Shown here: piece by piece, positions 27,048-37,470 of the stretch | Layout of the letters: every line of letters begins with the position of its first letter | Position numbering within the stretch: position 1 is the first letter of the stretch | Source of the DNA: Stutzerimonas kunmingensis | Lineage (GTDB): Bacteria; Pseudomonadota; Gammaproteobacteria; Pseudomonadales; Pseudomonadaceae | DNA: 64,000 nt | NCBI RefSeq assembly: GCF_002929225.1 | Contig: NZ_PISM01000014.1 | Location: forward strand, 620,001 to 684,000 | Direction of reading: 5' to 3' | Made by a program: the position numbers and the translations under genes | Notes under the pieces: generated by a model | Seen by the model: only the letters and a program-made list of their open reading frames with translations | What the model was told of the DNA's origin: nothing | The model's database searches: none

Positions 27048-27126
27048 CACAGCGACTGGTACTTTCTGCATATTCCCCCGCTCTGCCATGGTTCCTATGC
27101 TGCCTGCAACGTCACAGGAGCTGCCC

Positions 27127-28314
27127 ATGAGCCACGTATTACGACGAGCCGGTTTCCTGATCGCCCTCACTTGCTGCACGCAGTTCGCTGCAGCGGCTGC
27201 CAGCACGGAGCTGGCGATACGCATCGGTTATCTCGGTTATCGCCCAGACACCGGCCCGGTGCTCTCCAACGTCATTCCTGAGCCCGAAGACGCCGGCCTG
27301 CGCGGCGCCGAACTGGCGATCACCGACAGCAACAGCACGGGACGTTTTCTCAAGCACAGCTATGTGCTCGAAGCGGCCACCAGCGAAACGTCGGAAGAAC
27401 TTCTGGAACAGGCGGGCAAGCAATACGCCGACGGTCTGCGCCTGTTCGTGGTCAACGCTCCGGCTGCGTCCCTGCGCCAGCTGTCGGACGCCATGCCGGA
27501 AGCGCTGCTGATCAACGCCGGCAGTGCCGACGATGCACTGCGCAGCCAGAGTTGCCTGGCGAATGTCCTGCACACCCTGCCCAGCCGCAGCATGCTCGCC
27601 GATGCGCTCGGCCAGTTCCTCGCGGCACGCCGCTGGAATCGCTGGATGCTGATCGTCGGTCCGACCGCTGAGGATAAGGCCTATGCCGATGCTTTGCGCC
27701 GCGCGGCCAAGCGCTTCGGTCACCGCGTCGTTGTGGAGAAGCCCTGGAGCTTCGATAACGACCAGCGCCGCAGCGCCCAGGCCGAGATGCCGTTGTTCAC
27801 CCAGGGTGCCGAATACGACGTGGTGCTGGTGGCCGACGAACGTGGCGACTTCGGTGAATACGTGCCATATCACACCTGGTTGCCGCGCCCGGTGGCAGGC
27901 ACCCAGGGCCTGACGGCCACCGGCTGGCACAAGACGGTGGAAACCTACGGCGCCGCCCAATTGCAGAAACGCTTCGAGGCGCATGCCAAGCGCTGGATGA
28001 ACGACCGCGATTTCGCCGCCTGGATGGGCGTACGCAGCCTTGCAGCGGCGGTCACTCGCTTGCGCAGCACGGACGCCGCGGCAATCCGTCAGCTGTCGCT
28101 TAGCGGTGAGCTGCCGCTGGATGGTTTTAAGGGCCGCAAGCTGAGCTTCCGCCCGTGGAATGGCCAGCTACGCCAGCCGATCCCGCTGGTACACCCGCGG
28201 GCGCTGGTATCGAACTCGCCGCAGGACGGCTTTCTGCATCCCACCAGCGAACTGGACACCCTGGGCTTCGACGCACCGGAAAGCAGCTGCCGCCTGAGCG
28301 AGGTGCGCCCATGA
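27127..28314 (+). CDS. PQQ-system ABC transporter substrate-binding protein
   Basis: Exported type-I periplasmic binding protein of 395 residues with a signal peptide (about 1-24, QFAAAAAS). It belongs to the family found only beside PQQ alcohol dehydrogenases. It differs from ordinary Leu/Ile/Val-binding proteins in the central ALLINAGSADDALRSQSCLANVLHTLPS region. First gene of a five-gene operon; its TGA overlaps the next ATG. In P. putida the related transporter PedA1A2BC has been reported as needed for rare-earth-dependent growth. The start at ATG 27127 has CAGGAG upstream; the frame is open further upstream but with no better start. Confidence 0.88.
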   Translation: MSHVLRRAGFLIALTCCTQFAAAAASTELAIRIGYLGYRPDTGPVLSNVIPEPEDAGLRGAELAITDSNSTGRFLKHSYVLEAATSETSEELLEQAGKQYADGLRLFVVNAPAASLRQLSDAMPEALLINAGSADDALRSQSCLANVLHTLPSRSMLADALGQFLAARRWNRWMLIVGPTAEDKAYADALRRAAKRFGHRVVVEKPWSFDNDQRRSAQAEMPLFTQGAEYDVVLVADERGDFGEYVPYHTWLPRPVAGTQGLTATGWHKTVETYGAAQLQKRFEAHAKRWMNDRDFAAWMGVRSLAAAVTRLRSTDAAAIRQLSLSGELPLDGFKGRKLSFRPWNGQLRQPIPLVHPRALVSNSPQDGFLHPTSELDTLGFDAPESSCRLSEVRP

Positions 28315-28799
28315 TCCGTCTCGCTGCTGCCACCCTGCTCGGCCTTGCCACTCTGCCCGCCAGCGCCGACGAGCTGGGCTATGAGGCCTATGTCGACAGC
28401 CCCAAGCGCATCAAATGCCTCTACGGCTACGTGACGGCGAAGACCGGTAACTTCGATGCCGCCAAAGCCATCTTCGAAGACTGCGTGGCGCGCTGGAACG
28501 ACGTCTACTCGATGATTTCGCTGGCGCAAATGTACGAGAGCGGCAGCGGCATGGAGCCGGATCTGAGCAAATCCGCCGCGCTACTGAAGAAAGGCGCGGA
28601 GCAACCGGACGACGCCAGCTACGTCAGCCTGGCGCGCTACCACTGGGGCGTCGCTCTGGCCGAAGGGCGTGGCGTCGAAGCCGATGCCGTCGCAGCACGC
28701 CATTGGTTGCAGCGAGCAGCCGCCGGCGGCCAGGAAGAAGCCGAAGAATACCTGCGCCAGCTGGACCACAGCGACACCACTGCCCCCATCACACAATAA
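28311..28799 (+). CDS. Exported Sel1-repeat protein
   Basis: Small exported protein of 162 residues, signal peptide about 1-19 (TLPASADEL). It has two to three Sel1-like repeats (about 45-150; for example SLAQMYESGSGMEPDLSKSAALLKKGAEQ and ARYHWGVALAEGRGVEADAVAARHWLQRAA), a fold used for protein-protein contact. One cysteine pair (C37, C57) could form a disulfide. Its start codon overlaps the stop of the binding-protein gene (ATGA). Its role in the ABC system is unknown; a docking or assembly factor is plausible. Confidence 0.82.
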   Translation: MIRLAAATLLGLATLPASADELGYEAYVDSPKRIKCLYGYVTAKTGNFDAAKAIFEDCVARWNDVYSMISLAQMYESGSGMEPDLSKSAALLKKGAEQPDDASYVSLARYHWGVALAEGRGVEADAVAARHWLQRAAAGGQEEAEEYLRQLDHSDTTAPITQ

Positions 28800-28817
28800 C
28801 GACAAGAGACCCCAACC

Positions 28818-29789
28818 ATGCCCAGAACTGCCCTTGCCTCCGCCATCGCCATTGCCCTCAGCCTTGCCGCAGGTTCAGCTGCCGCCGCCACGGCCTACGT
28901 TTCCAACGAGAAAGACGACAGCATCAGCGTGATCAACCTGGACACGATGGAAACCGTCGAGACCCTGGAAGTCGGCATGCGCCCGCGCGGCCTCACGCTC
29001 TCCCATGACAACAAGCTGCTGTACATCTGCGCCAGCGACTCGGACACCGTGCAGGTGATGGACCTGGCCACGCGGCAGATCATCAAGCAGCTGCCATCGG
29101 GAGCAGATCCCGAGCAGTTCGCCCTGCACCCGAACAACAAGTGGCTGTACATCTCCAATGAGGACGACGCGCTGGTGACCGTGGTCGACGTCGACAAGGA
29201 AGAAGTGCTGGCGCAGATCGACGTCGGCGTCGAGCCCGAGGGCATGGGGGTGAGCCCGGATGGCAAGTGGGCGGTCAACACCAGCGAAACCACCAACATG
29301 CTTCACTGGATCGATACCAGCACCAACGAACTGGTCGACAACACCCTGGTCGACCAGCGCCCCCGCCACGTAGAGTTCACCAGGGACAGCAAGCAGCTAT
29401 GGGCCTCGGCCGAGATCGGCGGCACGGTCAGCGTGGTGGACGTGGACAAGCGCGAGATCCTCAAGACCCTGACGTTCAAGATCAAGGGCGTGCACCCGGA
29501 CAAGGTCCAGCCGGTGGGCATCAAACTCAGCTCCGACGGCAAGTACGCCTTCGTTGCACTCGGCCCGGCCAATCACATCGCCGTAGTCGATGCCAAAACC
29601 TACGAGGTGCTCGACTACCTGCTGGTGGGTCGCCGTGTCTGGCACATGGCATTCAACCCTGACGAGAGCCTGCTGCTGACCACCAACGGTGTCAGCGGCG
29701 ACGTCTCGGTGATCGACGTCGACAAGCTCAAGGTCACCAAGTCGATCAAGGTCGGCCGCTATCCCTGGGGCGTGGTGGTCAGCCCATGA
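28818..29789 (+). CDS. PQQ-associated YVTN beta-propeller protein
   Basis: Periplasmic beta-propeller of 323 residues with a signal peptide (about 1-24, GSAAAATAY). Seven repeats of the YVTN type are visible, such as AYVSNEKDDSISVINLDTMETVETLEVG and WLYISNEDDALVTVVDVDKEEVLAQIDVG. Such proteins are regular partners of the PQQ-associated ABC transporter. The last codons overlap the ATPase gene (ATGA). The repeats are rich in Asp, which may simply reflect the fold or could bind a metal ion. Function unproven. Confidence 0.9.
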   Translation: MPRTALASAIAIALSLAAGSAAAATAYVSNEKDDSISVINLDTMETVETLEVGMRPRGLTLSHDNKLLYICASDSDTVQVMDLATRQIIKQLPSGADPEQFALHPNNKWLYISNEDDALVTVVDVDKEEVLAQIDVGVEPEGMGVSPDGKWAVNTSETTNMLHWIDTSTNELVDNTLVDQRPRHVEFTRDSKQLWASAEIGGTVSVVDVDKREILKTLTFKIKGVHPDKVQPVGIKLSSDGKYAFVALGPANHIAVVDAKTYEVLDYLLVGRRVWHMAFNPDESLLLTTNGVSGDVSVIDVDKLKVTKSIKVGRYPWGVVVSP

Positions 29790-30643
29790 ACTCACTGGAG
29801 GTCAGCGACGTCGCCTTCGCCTATGGTGAGCGGCTGGCGCTGGATGGGGTGAGCTTTAGCGCAGCGCAGGGGCGTTTCACGGCGTTGCTTGGTCCGAACG
29901 GAGCCGGCAAATCGACGCTGATTGCGCTGCTGACCCGCCTGTACGACCTGCAGCAGGGGCAGATCCGTATCGCCGGCTTCGATCTGCGCGAAACGCCGCG
30001 CAAGGCCCTTGCGCGCCTTGGCGTGGTGTTCCAGCAGAGCACACTGGACCTGGACCTCACGGTCGAACAGAACCTGCGCTACCACGCCGCGCTGCATGGT
30101 ATGCCGCGGGCCGTGGCGAACGAACGTATCGAGCTGGAACTGCAGCGCCAGCAGCTCGGCGAGCGGCGACGCAGCAAGGTGCGCGAACTCAATGGCGGTC
30201 ACCGTCGCCGTGTCGAAATCGCCCGCGCCCTGCTGCATCGGCCTGAGCTGCTGTTGCTCGATGAGGCCAGCGCCGGTCTCGATCCCGCCAGCCGCCAGGC
30301 GCTCAACGAGCATGTCCGCATGCTCTGCCAGAACCAGCGTATGAGCGTGTTGTGGACCACGCACCTGCTCGATGAAGTTCGAGACGACGACGATCTGCTG
30401 ATACTCAACCGCGGCCGCCTGGTGGCTCAGGGGCGTGCCGCAACCCTGGCCACCAAAGGCGAAGACCTGGCCGCGAGCTTTGCACGGCTGACCGGCAGCG
30501 GCCTCGATCACCAGAGCGCCCTGCTCGACAGCACGCCGCGAGCAGTCGAAACCGGGCACGCGGCGTCTGCGACGCCGGCCTCCAACCCTGGGGCTGCTCC
30601 CGGCACGCGCGCGACCCTCGATTCCAGGCGGAAAAGTTCATGA
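29786..30643 (+). CDS. PQQ-system ABC transporter ATP-binding protein
   Basis: Cytoplasmic ATPase of 285 residues. Walker A GPNGAGKST (about 36-44), Q-loop in VVFQQSTLDLD, Walker B LLLLDE (155-160) and the switch His in WTTHLLDE are all present. The signature motif is LNGGH (135-139) instead of LSGGQ. The C-terminus (about 250-285) is an Ala/Pro/Thr-rich tail that looks disordered. It partners the permease that overlaps its stop codon; one permease and one ATPase of this class (ABC-2) usually act as an exporter, yet a solute-binding protein is in the same operon. Confidence 0.92.
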   Translation: MNSLEVSDVAFAYGERLALDGVSFSAAQGRFTALLGPNGAGKSTLIALLTRLYDLQQGQIRIAGFDLRETPRKALARLGVVFQQSTLDLDLTVEQNLRYHAALHGMPRAVANERIELELQRQQLGERRRSKVRELNGGHRRRVEIARALLHRPELLLLDEASAGLDPASRQALNEHVRMLCQNQRMSVLWTTHLLDEVRDDDDLLILNRGRLVAQGRAATLATKGEDLAASFARLTGSGLDHQSALLDSTPRAVETGHAASATPASNPGAAPGTRATLDSRRKSS

Positions 30644-31431
30644 TCATCTACTGGGAATGCCTGCGCGGCATCGTTCTGCGCGAATGGCTGCGCTTCGTGC
30701 AACAGCGTTCGCGCTTCTTCAGCGCGCTGGTGCGGCCGCTACTCTGGCTGGTGGTGTTTGCCGCAGGCTTTCGGGCGGCGCTCGGCATCGCGATCATCGA
30801 GCCGTACGACACCTACATTACCTACGAAACCTACATCGTGCCGGGGCTGGCCTGCATGATCCTGCTGTTCAACGGCATGCAGGGTTCACTCTCGATGGTC
30901 TACGACCGCGAGATGGGCAGCATGCGCGTGTTGCTGACCAGCCCGTTGCCGCGCAGCTTTCTGCTGGCCAGCAAGCTCGTCGCCACGGCGTTGATCTCCT
31001 TGCTGCAGGTCTATGCGTTTCTCGCCATCGCCTGGTTCTACGGCGTACAGCCTCCACCGCTTGGGCTGATCGCCGCCCTGCCCGCCCTGCTGCTGGTGGC
31101 GCTGCTGCTCAGCGCCCTGGGTTTGCTGCTCTCCAACGGCATTCGTCAGCTGGAGAACTTTGCCGGCGTGATGAATTTCGTGATCTTTCCGATGTTCTTT
31201 CTCTCGTCGGCGCTCTACCCGCTGTGGAAGATGCGTGAGGCGAGCGAGTGGCTGTACTGGATCTGCGCCCTCAACCCCTTCACCCACGCTGTGGAGTTGG
31301 TTCGTCATGCGCTTTATCTGCGCCTGGCACCGACCGCACTGATGGTTTGCCTCGGACTGACGCTGCTGTTCAGTCTTCTCGCAGTAATCAGTTTCAACCC
31401 ACAACATGCGGCCTTGCGCCGCTCAGCCTGA
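30640..31431 (+). CDS. PQQ-system ABC-2 type permease
   Basis: Inner-membrane permease of 263 residues with six predicted spans. It has the ABC-2 signature near the end of the fourth/fifth spans (ISALYPLWKMREASEWLYWICALNPFTHAVELVRHALY type segment at about 200-230). ABC-2 permeases usually export. Its start overlaps the ATPase stop (ATGA), and it ends the operon. The substrate is unknown; the family link is to PQQ alcohol oxidation and, in P. putida, rare-earth-dependent growth. Confidence 0.92.
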   Translation: MIIYWECLRGIVLREWLRFVQQRSRFFSALVRPLLWLVVFAAGFRAALGIAIIEPYDTYITYETYIVPGLACMILLFNGMQGSLSMVYDREMGSMRVLLTSPLPRSFLLASKLVATALISLLQVYAFLAIAWFYGVQPPPLGLIAALPALLLVALLLSALGLLLSNGIRQLENFAGVMNFVIFPMFFLSSALYPLWKMREASEWLYWICALNPFTHAVELVRHALYLRLAPTALMVCLGLTLLFSLLAVISFNPQHAALRRSA

Positions 31432-31440
31432 GCGATCTAC

Positions 31441-31450
31441 TACTTTGGTA
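31441..31450. promoter_or_regulatory. TACTTTGGTA site upstream of the CX3CW gene
   Basis: One mismatch from TACCTTGGTA; 85-94 bases upstream of the start at 31535, in a 103-base gap that otherwise has no gene. Confidence 0.5.
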
Positions 31451-31534
31451 TCGGTTTTCCCCTCCATCGTAGGATTTAAAAGACAGGCCCTTTGCTCTGT
31501 AATCGACCTATCGAAACGCCATGGAATACGGACT

Positions 31535-32098
31535 ATGTTCAGGTCGCTGCTGCCCTTGCTGATCGCCGCGCTGCCTGGGGTCTGCCTGCCCACGATTGCC
31601 GCGGCCGAAGAGCAGCTCGCCCTGTTCTCCACCGACGGCTATCGCCAGACGCAGTACCGCAGCCCGACACCGCCTTCCATCGACGGTGCACAGACGCTGG
31701 ATACGGCCGCGTTAAAGGCTTTGCTGGAAGAACAATCCGATGTGGTGCTGGTGGACGTGTATCGGAGCCAGTGGCTCGCCGGCCGTTTCATCGACAGCGA
31801 ACCCCATGCAAACCTGCCCGGCAGCATCTGGCTGGCGAACACCGGCGATGGAGATCTGCAACCCGAATGGGCAAGCTACCTCAGCGAAAATCTTGCCCGC
31901 GCCAGCCAGGGCAATCTCGAGCAGCCAATCGTGTTCTACTGCCGGTCTGACTGCTGGCTCGGCTGGAACGCCACCAGGCGCGCCCATGCGCTGGGCTACA
32001 AACGACTGTACTGGTATCGCGATGGGGTGGACGGTTGGGAACAGGCGGGCCTGCCCTTGCACCCTGCTACTCCGGAGCCTCTGCCTGGCGATGAGTAG
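31535..32098 (+). CDS. PQQ-associated rhodanese-like CX3CW protein
   Basis: Exported rhodanese-like protein of 187 residues, signal peptide about 1-24 (PTIAAAEEQ). The active-site loop reads FYCRSDCWLGWN with Cys136 and Cys140 followed by Trp. The family is commonly named for a CXXCW motif, although three residues separate the cysteines here. Two cysteines rather than one suggest a thiol-disulfide or metal-binding role rather than ordinary sulfur transfer. It follows the ABC operon and has its own TACTTTGGTA site. ATG 31535 was chosen because it opens the signal peptide; the ribosome site is weak. Confidence 0.85.
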   Translation: MFRSLLPLLIAALPGVCLPTIAAAEEQLALFSTDGYRQTQYRSPTPPSIDGAQTLDTAALKALLEEQSDVVLVDVYRSQWLAGRFIDSEPHANLPGSIWLANTGDGDLQPEWASYLSENLARASQGNLEQPIVFYCRSDCWLGWNATRRAHALGYKRLYWYRDGVDGWEQAGLPLHPATPEPLPGDE

Positions 32099-32151
32099 CA
32101 TCACCTGACCAGCATGCCCCCACCATAATCACAACAAAGAGGTGACCGGCC

Positions 32152-32817
32152 TTGTACAAGATCCTGATTGCGGACGACCATCCGCTGTTCCGTGAAGCCA
32201 TCCATAACGTCATCCGCGACGGCTTCCCCGACAGCGAAATCCTAGAAACTGCCGACCTCGACAGCGCGCTGGCGCTGACCCTGGAACACGACGATCTCGA
32301 TCTGGTGCTGCTGGACCTGAACATGCCCGGCATGCACGGCCTCAACGGCCTGATCAATCTGCGCAACGAAGCACCGACCATTCCGGTGGTGATCGTCTCG
32401 GCCGAGCAGGACAAGCAGATCGTGCTGCAGGCCATTACCTACGGCGCCGTAGGCTTTATCACCAAATCCTCGCCGCGTGCGCAGATGACCGACGCCATCG
32501 AGCAGATCCTCAACGGCAACGTCTACCTGCCTTCGGACATCATCCGCAGCCAGAAGCCCAGCAGCCGCCACTCCCATCACAACGAGCAATCGATCCCGCC
32601 GGAACTGTTGCAGGCGCTGACCCGCAAGCAGCTACTGGTACTGGAGCGCATGACCAAGGGTGAATCCAACAAGCAGATCGCCTACAACCTCGACATCGCC
32701 GAAACTACCGTGAAGGCACATGTCTCGGCGATTCTGCGCAAGCTCAACGTGCACAACTGTGTACAGGCGATCCTTTCTGCCGGGGACATCGACTTCACCG
32801 CCTATCTGCGCCGCTGA
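32152..32817 (+). CDS. agmR: AgmR/ErbR-type LuxR-family response regulator
   Basis: Response regulator of 221 residues, very close to P. aeruginosa AgmR/ErbR and P. putida PedR2, which control PQQ alcohol oxidation. The receiver has DD at 8-9, phosphoacceptor Asp55 ([13 protein letters not shown]) and Lys in GFITKSSP. The C-terminal LuxR helix-turn-helix reads [43 protein letters not shown]. The start is TTG 32152, with AGAGGTG eight bases before it. No sensor kinase gene is adjacent, so its kinase lies elsewhere. It is the best candidate to bind the TACCNNGGTA sites in this island. Confidence 0.93.
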   Translation: MYKILIADDHPLFREAIHNVIRDGFPDSEILETADLDSALALTLEHDDLDLVLLDLNMPGMHGLNGLINLRNEAPTIPVVIVSAEQDKQIVLQAITYGAVGFITKSSPRAQMTDAIEQILNGNVYLPSDIIRSQKPSSRHSHHNEQSIPPELLQALTRKQLLVLERMTKGESNKQIAYNLDIAETTVKAHVSAILRKLNVHNCVQAILSAGDIDFTAYLRR

Positions 32818-32830
32818 AAACGGCGCAGAT
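32804..32830 (+). terminator. Hairpin spanning the agmR stop codon
   Basis: Ten-base perfect arms ATCTGCGCCG / CGGCGCAGAT (32804-32813 and 32821-32830) with loop CTGAAAA. The stop codon lies in the loop. No T run follows, so termination is uncertain; it may protect the mRNA end or block read-through into the convergent cysG. Confidence 0.6.
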
Positions 32831-32845
32831 AGCGTCGATCTTCTG

Positions 32846-34240
32846 CTAGGCGCTCGCCTGGGCGCCTTCGAACCAGGCCAGTTTCTCGCGTAGCTGAACC
32901 ACTTCACCGACGATCAGCAGGGTCGGAGCCTGGACCTGCTCCTGGGCGATACGCTGGGCGAGGGTTTCCAGCGTCCCTGTGAAGACACGCTGATTGGTGG
33001 TGGTGCCCTGCTGCACCAGCGCCGCCGGCGTATCCGCCGAACGTCCATGGGCTATCAGTTGCTGGCAGATCACCGGCAAACCCACCAGGCCCATGTAGAA
33101 CACCAGCGTCTGTGCCGGCGCGGCGAGTTCCGCCCAGGGCAGATCGCAGCTGCCGTCTTTCAGATGTCCGGTGACAAAACGCACCGACTGCGCATGATCG
33201 CGATGAGTGAGCGGAATGCCGGCATAGGCTGCACAGCCGCTGGCGGCAGTGATACCCGGCACGACCTGGAACGGCACACCGTTGGCTGCCAGCTCCTCGA
33301 TCTCCTCGCCACCGCGGCCGAAGATGAACGGATCACCACCCTTGAGCCGCAGAACGCGCTTGCCTTCCTTGGCCAGGGTCACCAGCTTCTGGTTGATCTG
33401 CTCCTGCGGCACTGCATGCTCCGAGCGCTGCTTGCCAACGTAGATGCGGTCTGCATCGCGCCGGCACAGATCGATGATCGCCGGCGCCACCAGGCGATCG
33501 TAGAGCACCACGTCGGCCTGCTGCATCAGGCGCAGGGCGCGGAAGGTCAGCAGGTCAGGGTCGCCTGGGCCGGCACCTACCAGATAGACCTCACCCAGCG
33601 CGCGCGGCGCAGCACCAGCGAGCTTTTCGGAGAGCAGGCGCGCGGCTTCGGCACTGCGCCCAGCCAGCGCCTGCTCGGCGATCGGCCCCTGAAAGGTCTC
33701 CTCCCAGAACACCCGCCGCTGCTGAACATTGGCGAACTTGGCTTTGACCTGAGCGCGGAACTGTTTGGCCAGCCCAGCCAGCTGCCCGTAGGCCGCTGGA
33801 ATCCAGGTCTCGATACGCGCGCGGATCAACCGCGCCAGCACCGGAGCATCGCCACCACTGGAAACCGCAATCACCAGCGGCGAGCGGTCGACGATCGCCG
33901 GAAAGATCACGCTGCACAGCTGCGGCGAGTCGACCACGTTGACTGGCATACCCAGCGCGTTGGCATGCTGCGAAACCGCGGCATTCAGCGGCTCGTCATC
34001 GGTGGCGGCGATGGCCAGCACACAGCCCTGCAGGTCTTGCGGGTCATAGCCGCGATCGAGGCATTCGCCAGCGCCCGCTTCTACCAGTTCGGCCAGTTGC
34101 GCCTCGATGCTCGGCGCCACCACCCGCAGCCTTGCTCCAGCTTCGCTCAGCAGCCGAGCCTTGCGCAGCGCAATCTCGCCACCCCCGACGATCAACACCG
34201 TGCGGCCTTTGAGGTTGTGGAACAGCGGGAGGTATTCCAT
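32846..34240 (-). CDS. cysG: Siroheme synthase (multifunctional CysG)
   Basis: Cytoplasmic enzyme of 464 residues that makes siroheme from uroporphyrinogen III for sulfite and nitrite reductases. The N-terminal half (about 1-215) is the NAD-dependent dehydrogenase/ferrochelatase with [14 protein letters not shown]. The C-terminal half (about 217-455) is the SAM-dependent methyltransferase, with [12 protein letters not shown] and [16 protein letters not shown] 34240 was chosen ([10 protein letters not shown], the usual N-terminus); the frame is open 15 codons further. The serS gene lies upstream in the same direction about 110 bases away. Confidence 0.96.
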   Translation of the reverse strand: MEYLPLFHNLKGRTVLIVGGGEIALRKARLLSEAGARLRVVAPSIEAQLAELVEAGAGECLDRGYDPQDLQGCVLAIAATDDEPLNAAVSQHANALGMPVNVVDSPQLCSVIFPAIVDRSPLVIAVSSGGDAPVLARLIRARIETWIPAAYGQLAGLAKQFRAQVKAKFANVQQRRVFWEETFQGPIAEQALAGRSAEAARLLSEKLAGAAPRALGEVYLVGAGPGDPDLLTFRALRLMQQADVVLYDRLVAPAIIDLCRRDADRIYVGKQRSEHAVPQEQINQKLVTLAKEGKRVLRLKGGDPFIFGRGGEEIEELAANGVPFQVVPGITAASGCAAYAGIPLTHRDHAQSVRFVTGHLKDGSCDLPWAELAAPAQTLVFYMGLVGLPVICQQLIAHGRSADTPAALVQQGTTTNQRVFTGTLETLAQRIAQEQVQAPTLLIVGEVVQLREKLAWFEGAQASA

Positions 34241-34350
34241 GGGCGAATCCTGGAGGGTCGTTGGTGGTATGGGCATGACAGCCATTACGGCCGCGATGCC
34301 CCTTGTCGAATATCAAGGATCCGGCCTGATGCCGAACCGCTGCTGCAGCC

Positions 34351-35682
<1,332 letters not shown>

Positions 35683-35703
35683 TTACTGTGAACGCGCGCC
35701 GGT

Positions 35704-36078
35704 TCATAACCTGGCGAGCGCCAGACCGGTCCAGGCCGCCAACAGGCCACCGAACACGCTGCCGCCGACATAGGCGAAGGCAGTCGCCAGCTGACCGCTT
35801 TCAAGCAGCCGCAGTGCGTCAAGTGAGAAGCTAGAGAAGGTCGTCAGTGCGCCAAGAAAACCGATGATCAGTGCGCCACGCAGCTCGGGTGAAATGTCCG
35901 GTCGGGCGAGAAAGGTTGCATAGAGATAGCCGATCAGCAGGCACCCCAGCAGGTTCACGGCCAACGTGGCCAGATAGAAATGCCGTGGCCATTGATTGCT
36001 GACCCAGGTAGCCAGGGCAAAGCGCAACAGAGTCCCGATCACGCCGCCACAGGCGACGGCGAAGGCCATGCGGATCAT
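35704..36078 (-). CDS. crcB: Fluoride ion channel CrcB/Fluc
   Basis: Inner-membrane fluoride exporter channel of 124 residues with four predicted spans. The conserved [23 protein letters not shown] and [15 protein letters not shown] segments (the last lines the fluoride path) are all present. Works as a dimer. Its ATG overlaps the rarA stop codon (ATGA), so it is coupled to rarA. No fluoride riboswitch is evident because it sits inside the transcript rather than at its head. Confidence 0.95.
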   Translation of the reverse strand: MIRMAFAVACGGVIGTLLRFALATWVSNQWPRHFYLATLAVNLLGCLLIGYLYATFLARPDISPELRGALIIGFLGALTTFSSFSLDALRLLESGQLATAFAYVGGSVFGGLLAAWTGLALARL

Positions 36079-37400
36079 TCCTTTCTCCGTTGTTTCGGGC
36101 TTTCGCGGTCGAGCCGGGCAAGGTGCTCGAGCTTGTCGCGGATCTTGCTTTCCAGCCCGCGCGGGGCCGGATGGTAGTAACGCCGCGGCTGCATCGCTTC
36201 GGGAAAATAATCCTCGCCTGCAGCATAGGCATCCGGTTCGTCGTGGGCGTAGCGGTATTCGTTGCCGTAGCCGAGTTCTTTCATCAGCTTGGTCGGTGCA
36301 TTACGCAAATGCAGTGGCACTTCCTGCGAGCCGTTCTCGGCGGCATCACGCATGGCCGCCTTGAACGCCGTGTAGACGGCGTTGCTCTTCGGCGCGCAGG
36401 CGAGATAGACGATCGCCTGCGCCACGGCCAGCTCCCCTTCCGGGCTACCCAGACGCTCCTGCACATCCCAGGCGTTCAGACACAGCGGTAGCGCGCGCGG
36501 GTCGGCATTGCCGATCTCCTCGCTGGCCATGCGCACGACGCGCCGGGCGATGTACAGCGGGTCGCAGCCACCATCGAGCATACGCGCGAACCAGTACAGT
36601 GCCGCGTCGGGATTGGAGCCGCGCACGGACTTGTGCAGTGCCGAAATCTGGTCGTAGAACGCCTCACCGCCCTTGTCGAAACGGCGTCGGCTATCACCCA
36701 GCAGGTCCTGCAGCAGGTCGGTGCTGATGCTACCGCCCTCCTCGGCCAGGTCCGATGCGTTCTCCAGCAGGTTGAGCAACCGACGACCGTCACCATCGGC
36801 AGCAGCCAGCAGCATCTGGAAGCTCTCTTCCGGCAGCTCCAGATGCAAGTCACCCAGCCCTTTTGGATCAATCAGCGCACGGGCGACAAGTTTACGCAGC
36901 GCCGCTTCGTCGAGACTTTTCAGCACGTAGACGCGGGCGCGCGAGAGCAAGGCGTTGTTGAGTTCGAAGGAGGGATTCTCGGTGGTCGCACCGATGAAGA
37001 TCAGCGTGCCGTCTTCGACGTAAGGCAGGAAGGCGTCCTGCTGGGATTTGTTGAAACGATGCACTTCATCGACGAACAGGATGGTGCGCCGTCCGTACTG
37101 GGCGGCCTGCTGCTTGGCGATCTCGACCGCCTGGCGAATCTCCTTGACCCCGGCGAGCACGGCGGAAACCGTCTCGAAATGGGCATCGGAGACTTTTGCC
37201 AGGAGCCGCGCCAGAGTGGTCTTACCAACCCCGGGCGGCCCCCAGAACACCATGGAATGCAGCGCGCCCTGTTCCAGCGCCTCACGCAACGGCTTACCGC
37301 GCGCGAGCAGGTGCTCCTGCCCGACGTACTCGTCGAGGCTGGCTGCACGCAGACGCGCGGCAAGGGGTTGAGCGACAGGCTCGCGGCTGAACAGGTCCAT
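36075..37400 (-). CDS. rarA: Replication-associated recombination protein A (RarA/MgsA)
   Basis: AAA+ ATPase of 441 residues related to clamp-loader proteins and human WRNIP1, acting at stalled replication forks. Walker [11 protein letters not shown] (about 53-62), Walker [12 protein letters not shown] (about 110-120) and the sensor region [12 protein letters not shown] are clear. The C-terminal part has the tetramerisation helices typical of the family ([17 protein letters not shown]). Lies between lolA and crcB in the same direction. Confidence 0.96.
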   Translation of the reverse strand: MDLFSREPVAQPLAARLRAASLDEYVGQEHLLARGKPLREALEQGALHSMVFWGPPGVGKTTLARLLAKVSDAHFETVSAVLAGVKEIRQAVEIAKQQAAQYGRRTILFVDEVHRFNKSQQDAFLPYVEDGTLIFIGATTENPSFELNNALLSRARVYVLKSLDEAALRKLVARALIDPKGLGDLHLELPEESFQMLLAAADGDGRRLLNLLENASDLAEEGGSISTDLLQDLLGDSRRRFDKGGEAFYDQISALHKSVRGSNPDAALYWFARMLDGGCDPLYIARRVVRMASEEIGNADPRALPLCLNAWDVQERLGSPEGELAVAQAIVYLACAPKSNAVYTAFKAAMRDAAENGSQEVPLHLRNAPTKLMKELGYGNEYRYAHDEPDAYAAGEDYFPEAMQPRRYYHPAPRGLESKIRDKLEHLARLDRESPKQRRKE

Positions 37401-37470
37401 TGCGGACGGTTACCTCGATTGCAGCGGCCAGCCGCTGCGCAGGCCGCCTGATACGAATGTCAGATGAGGG

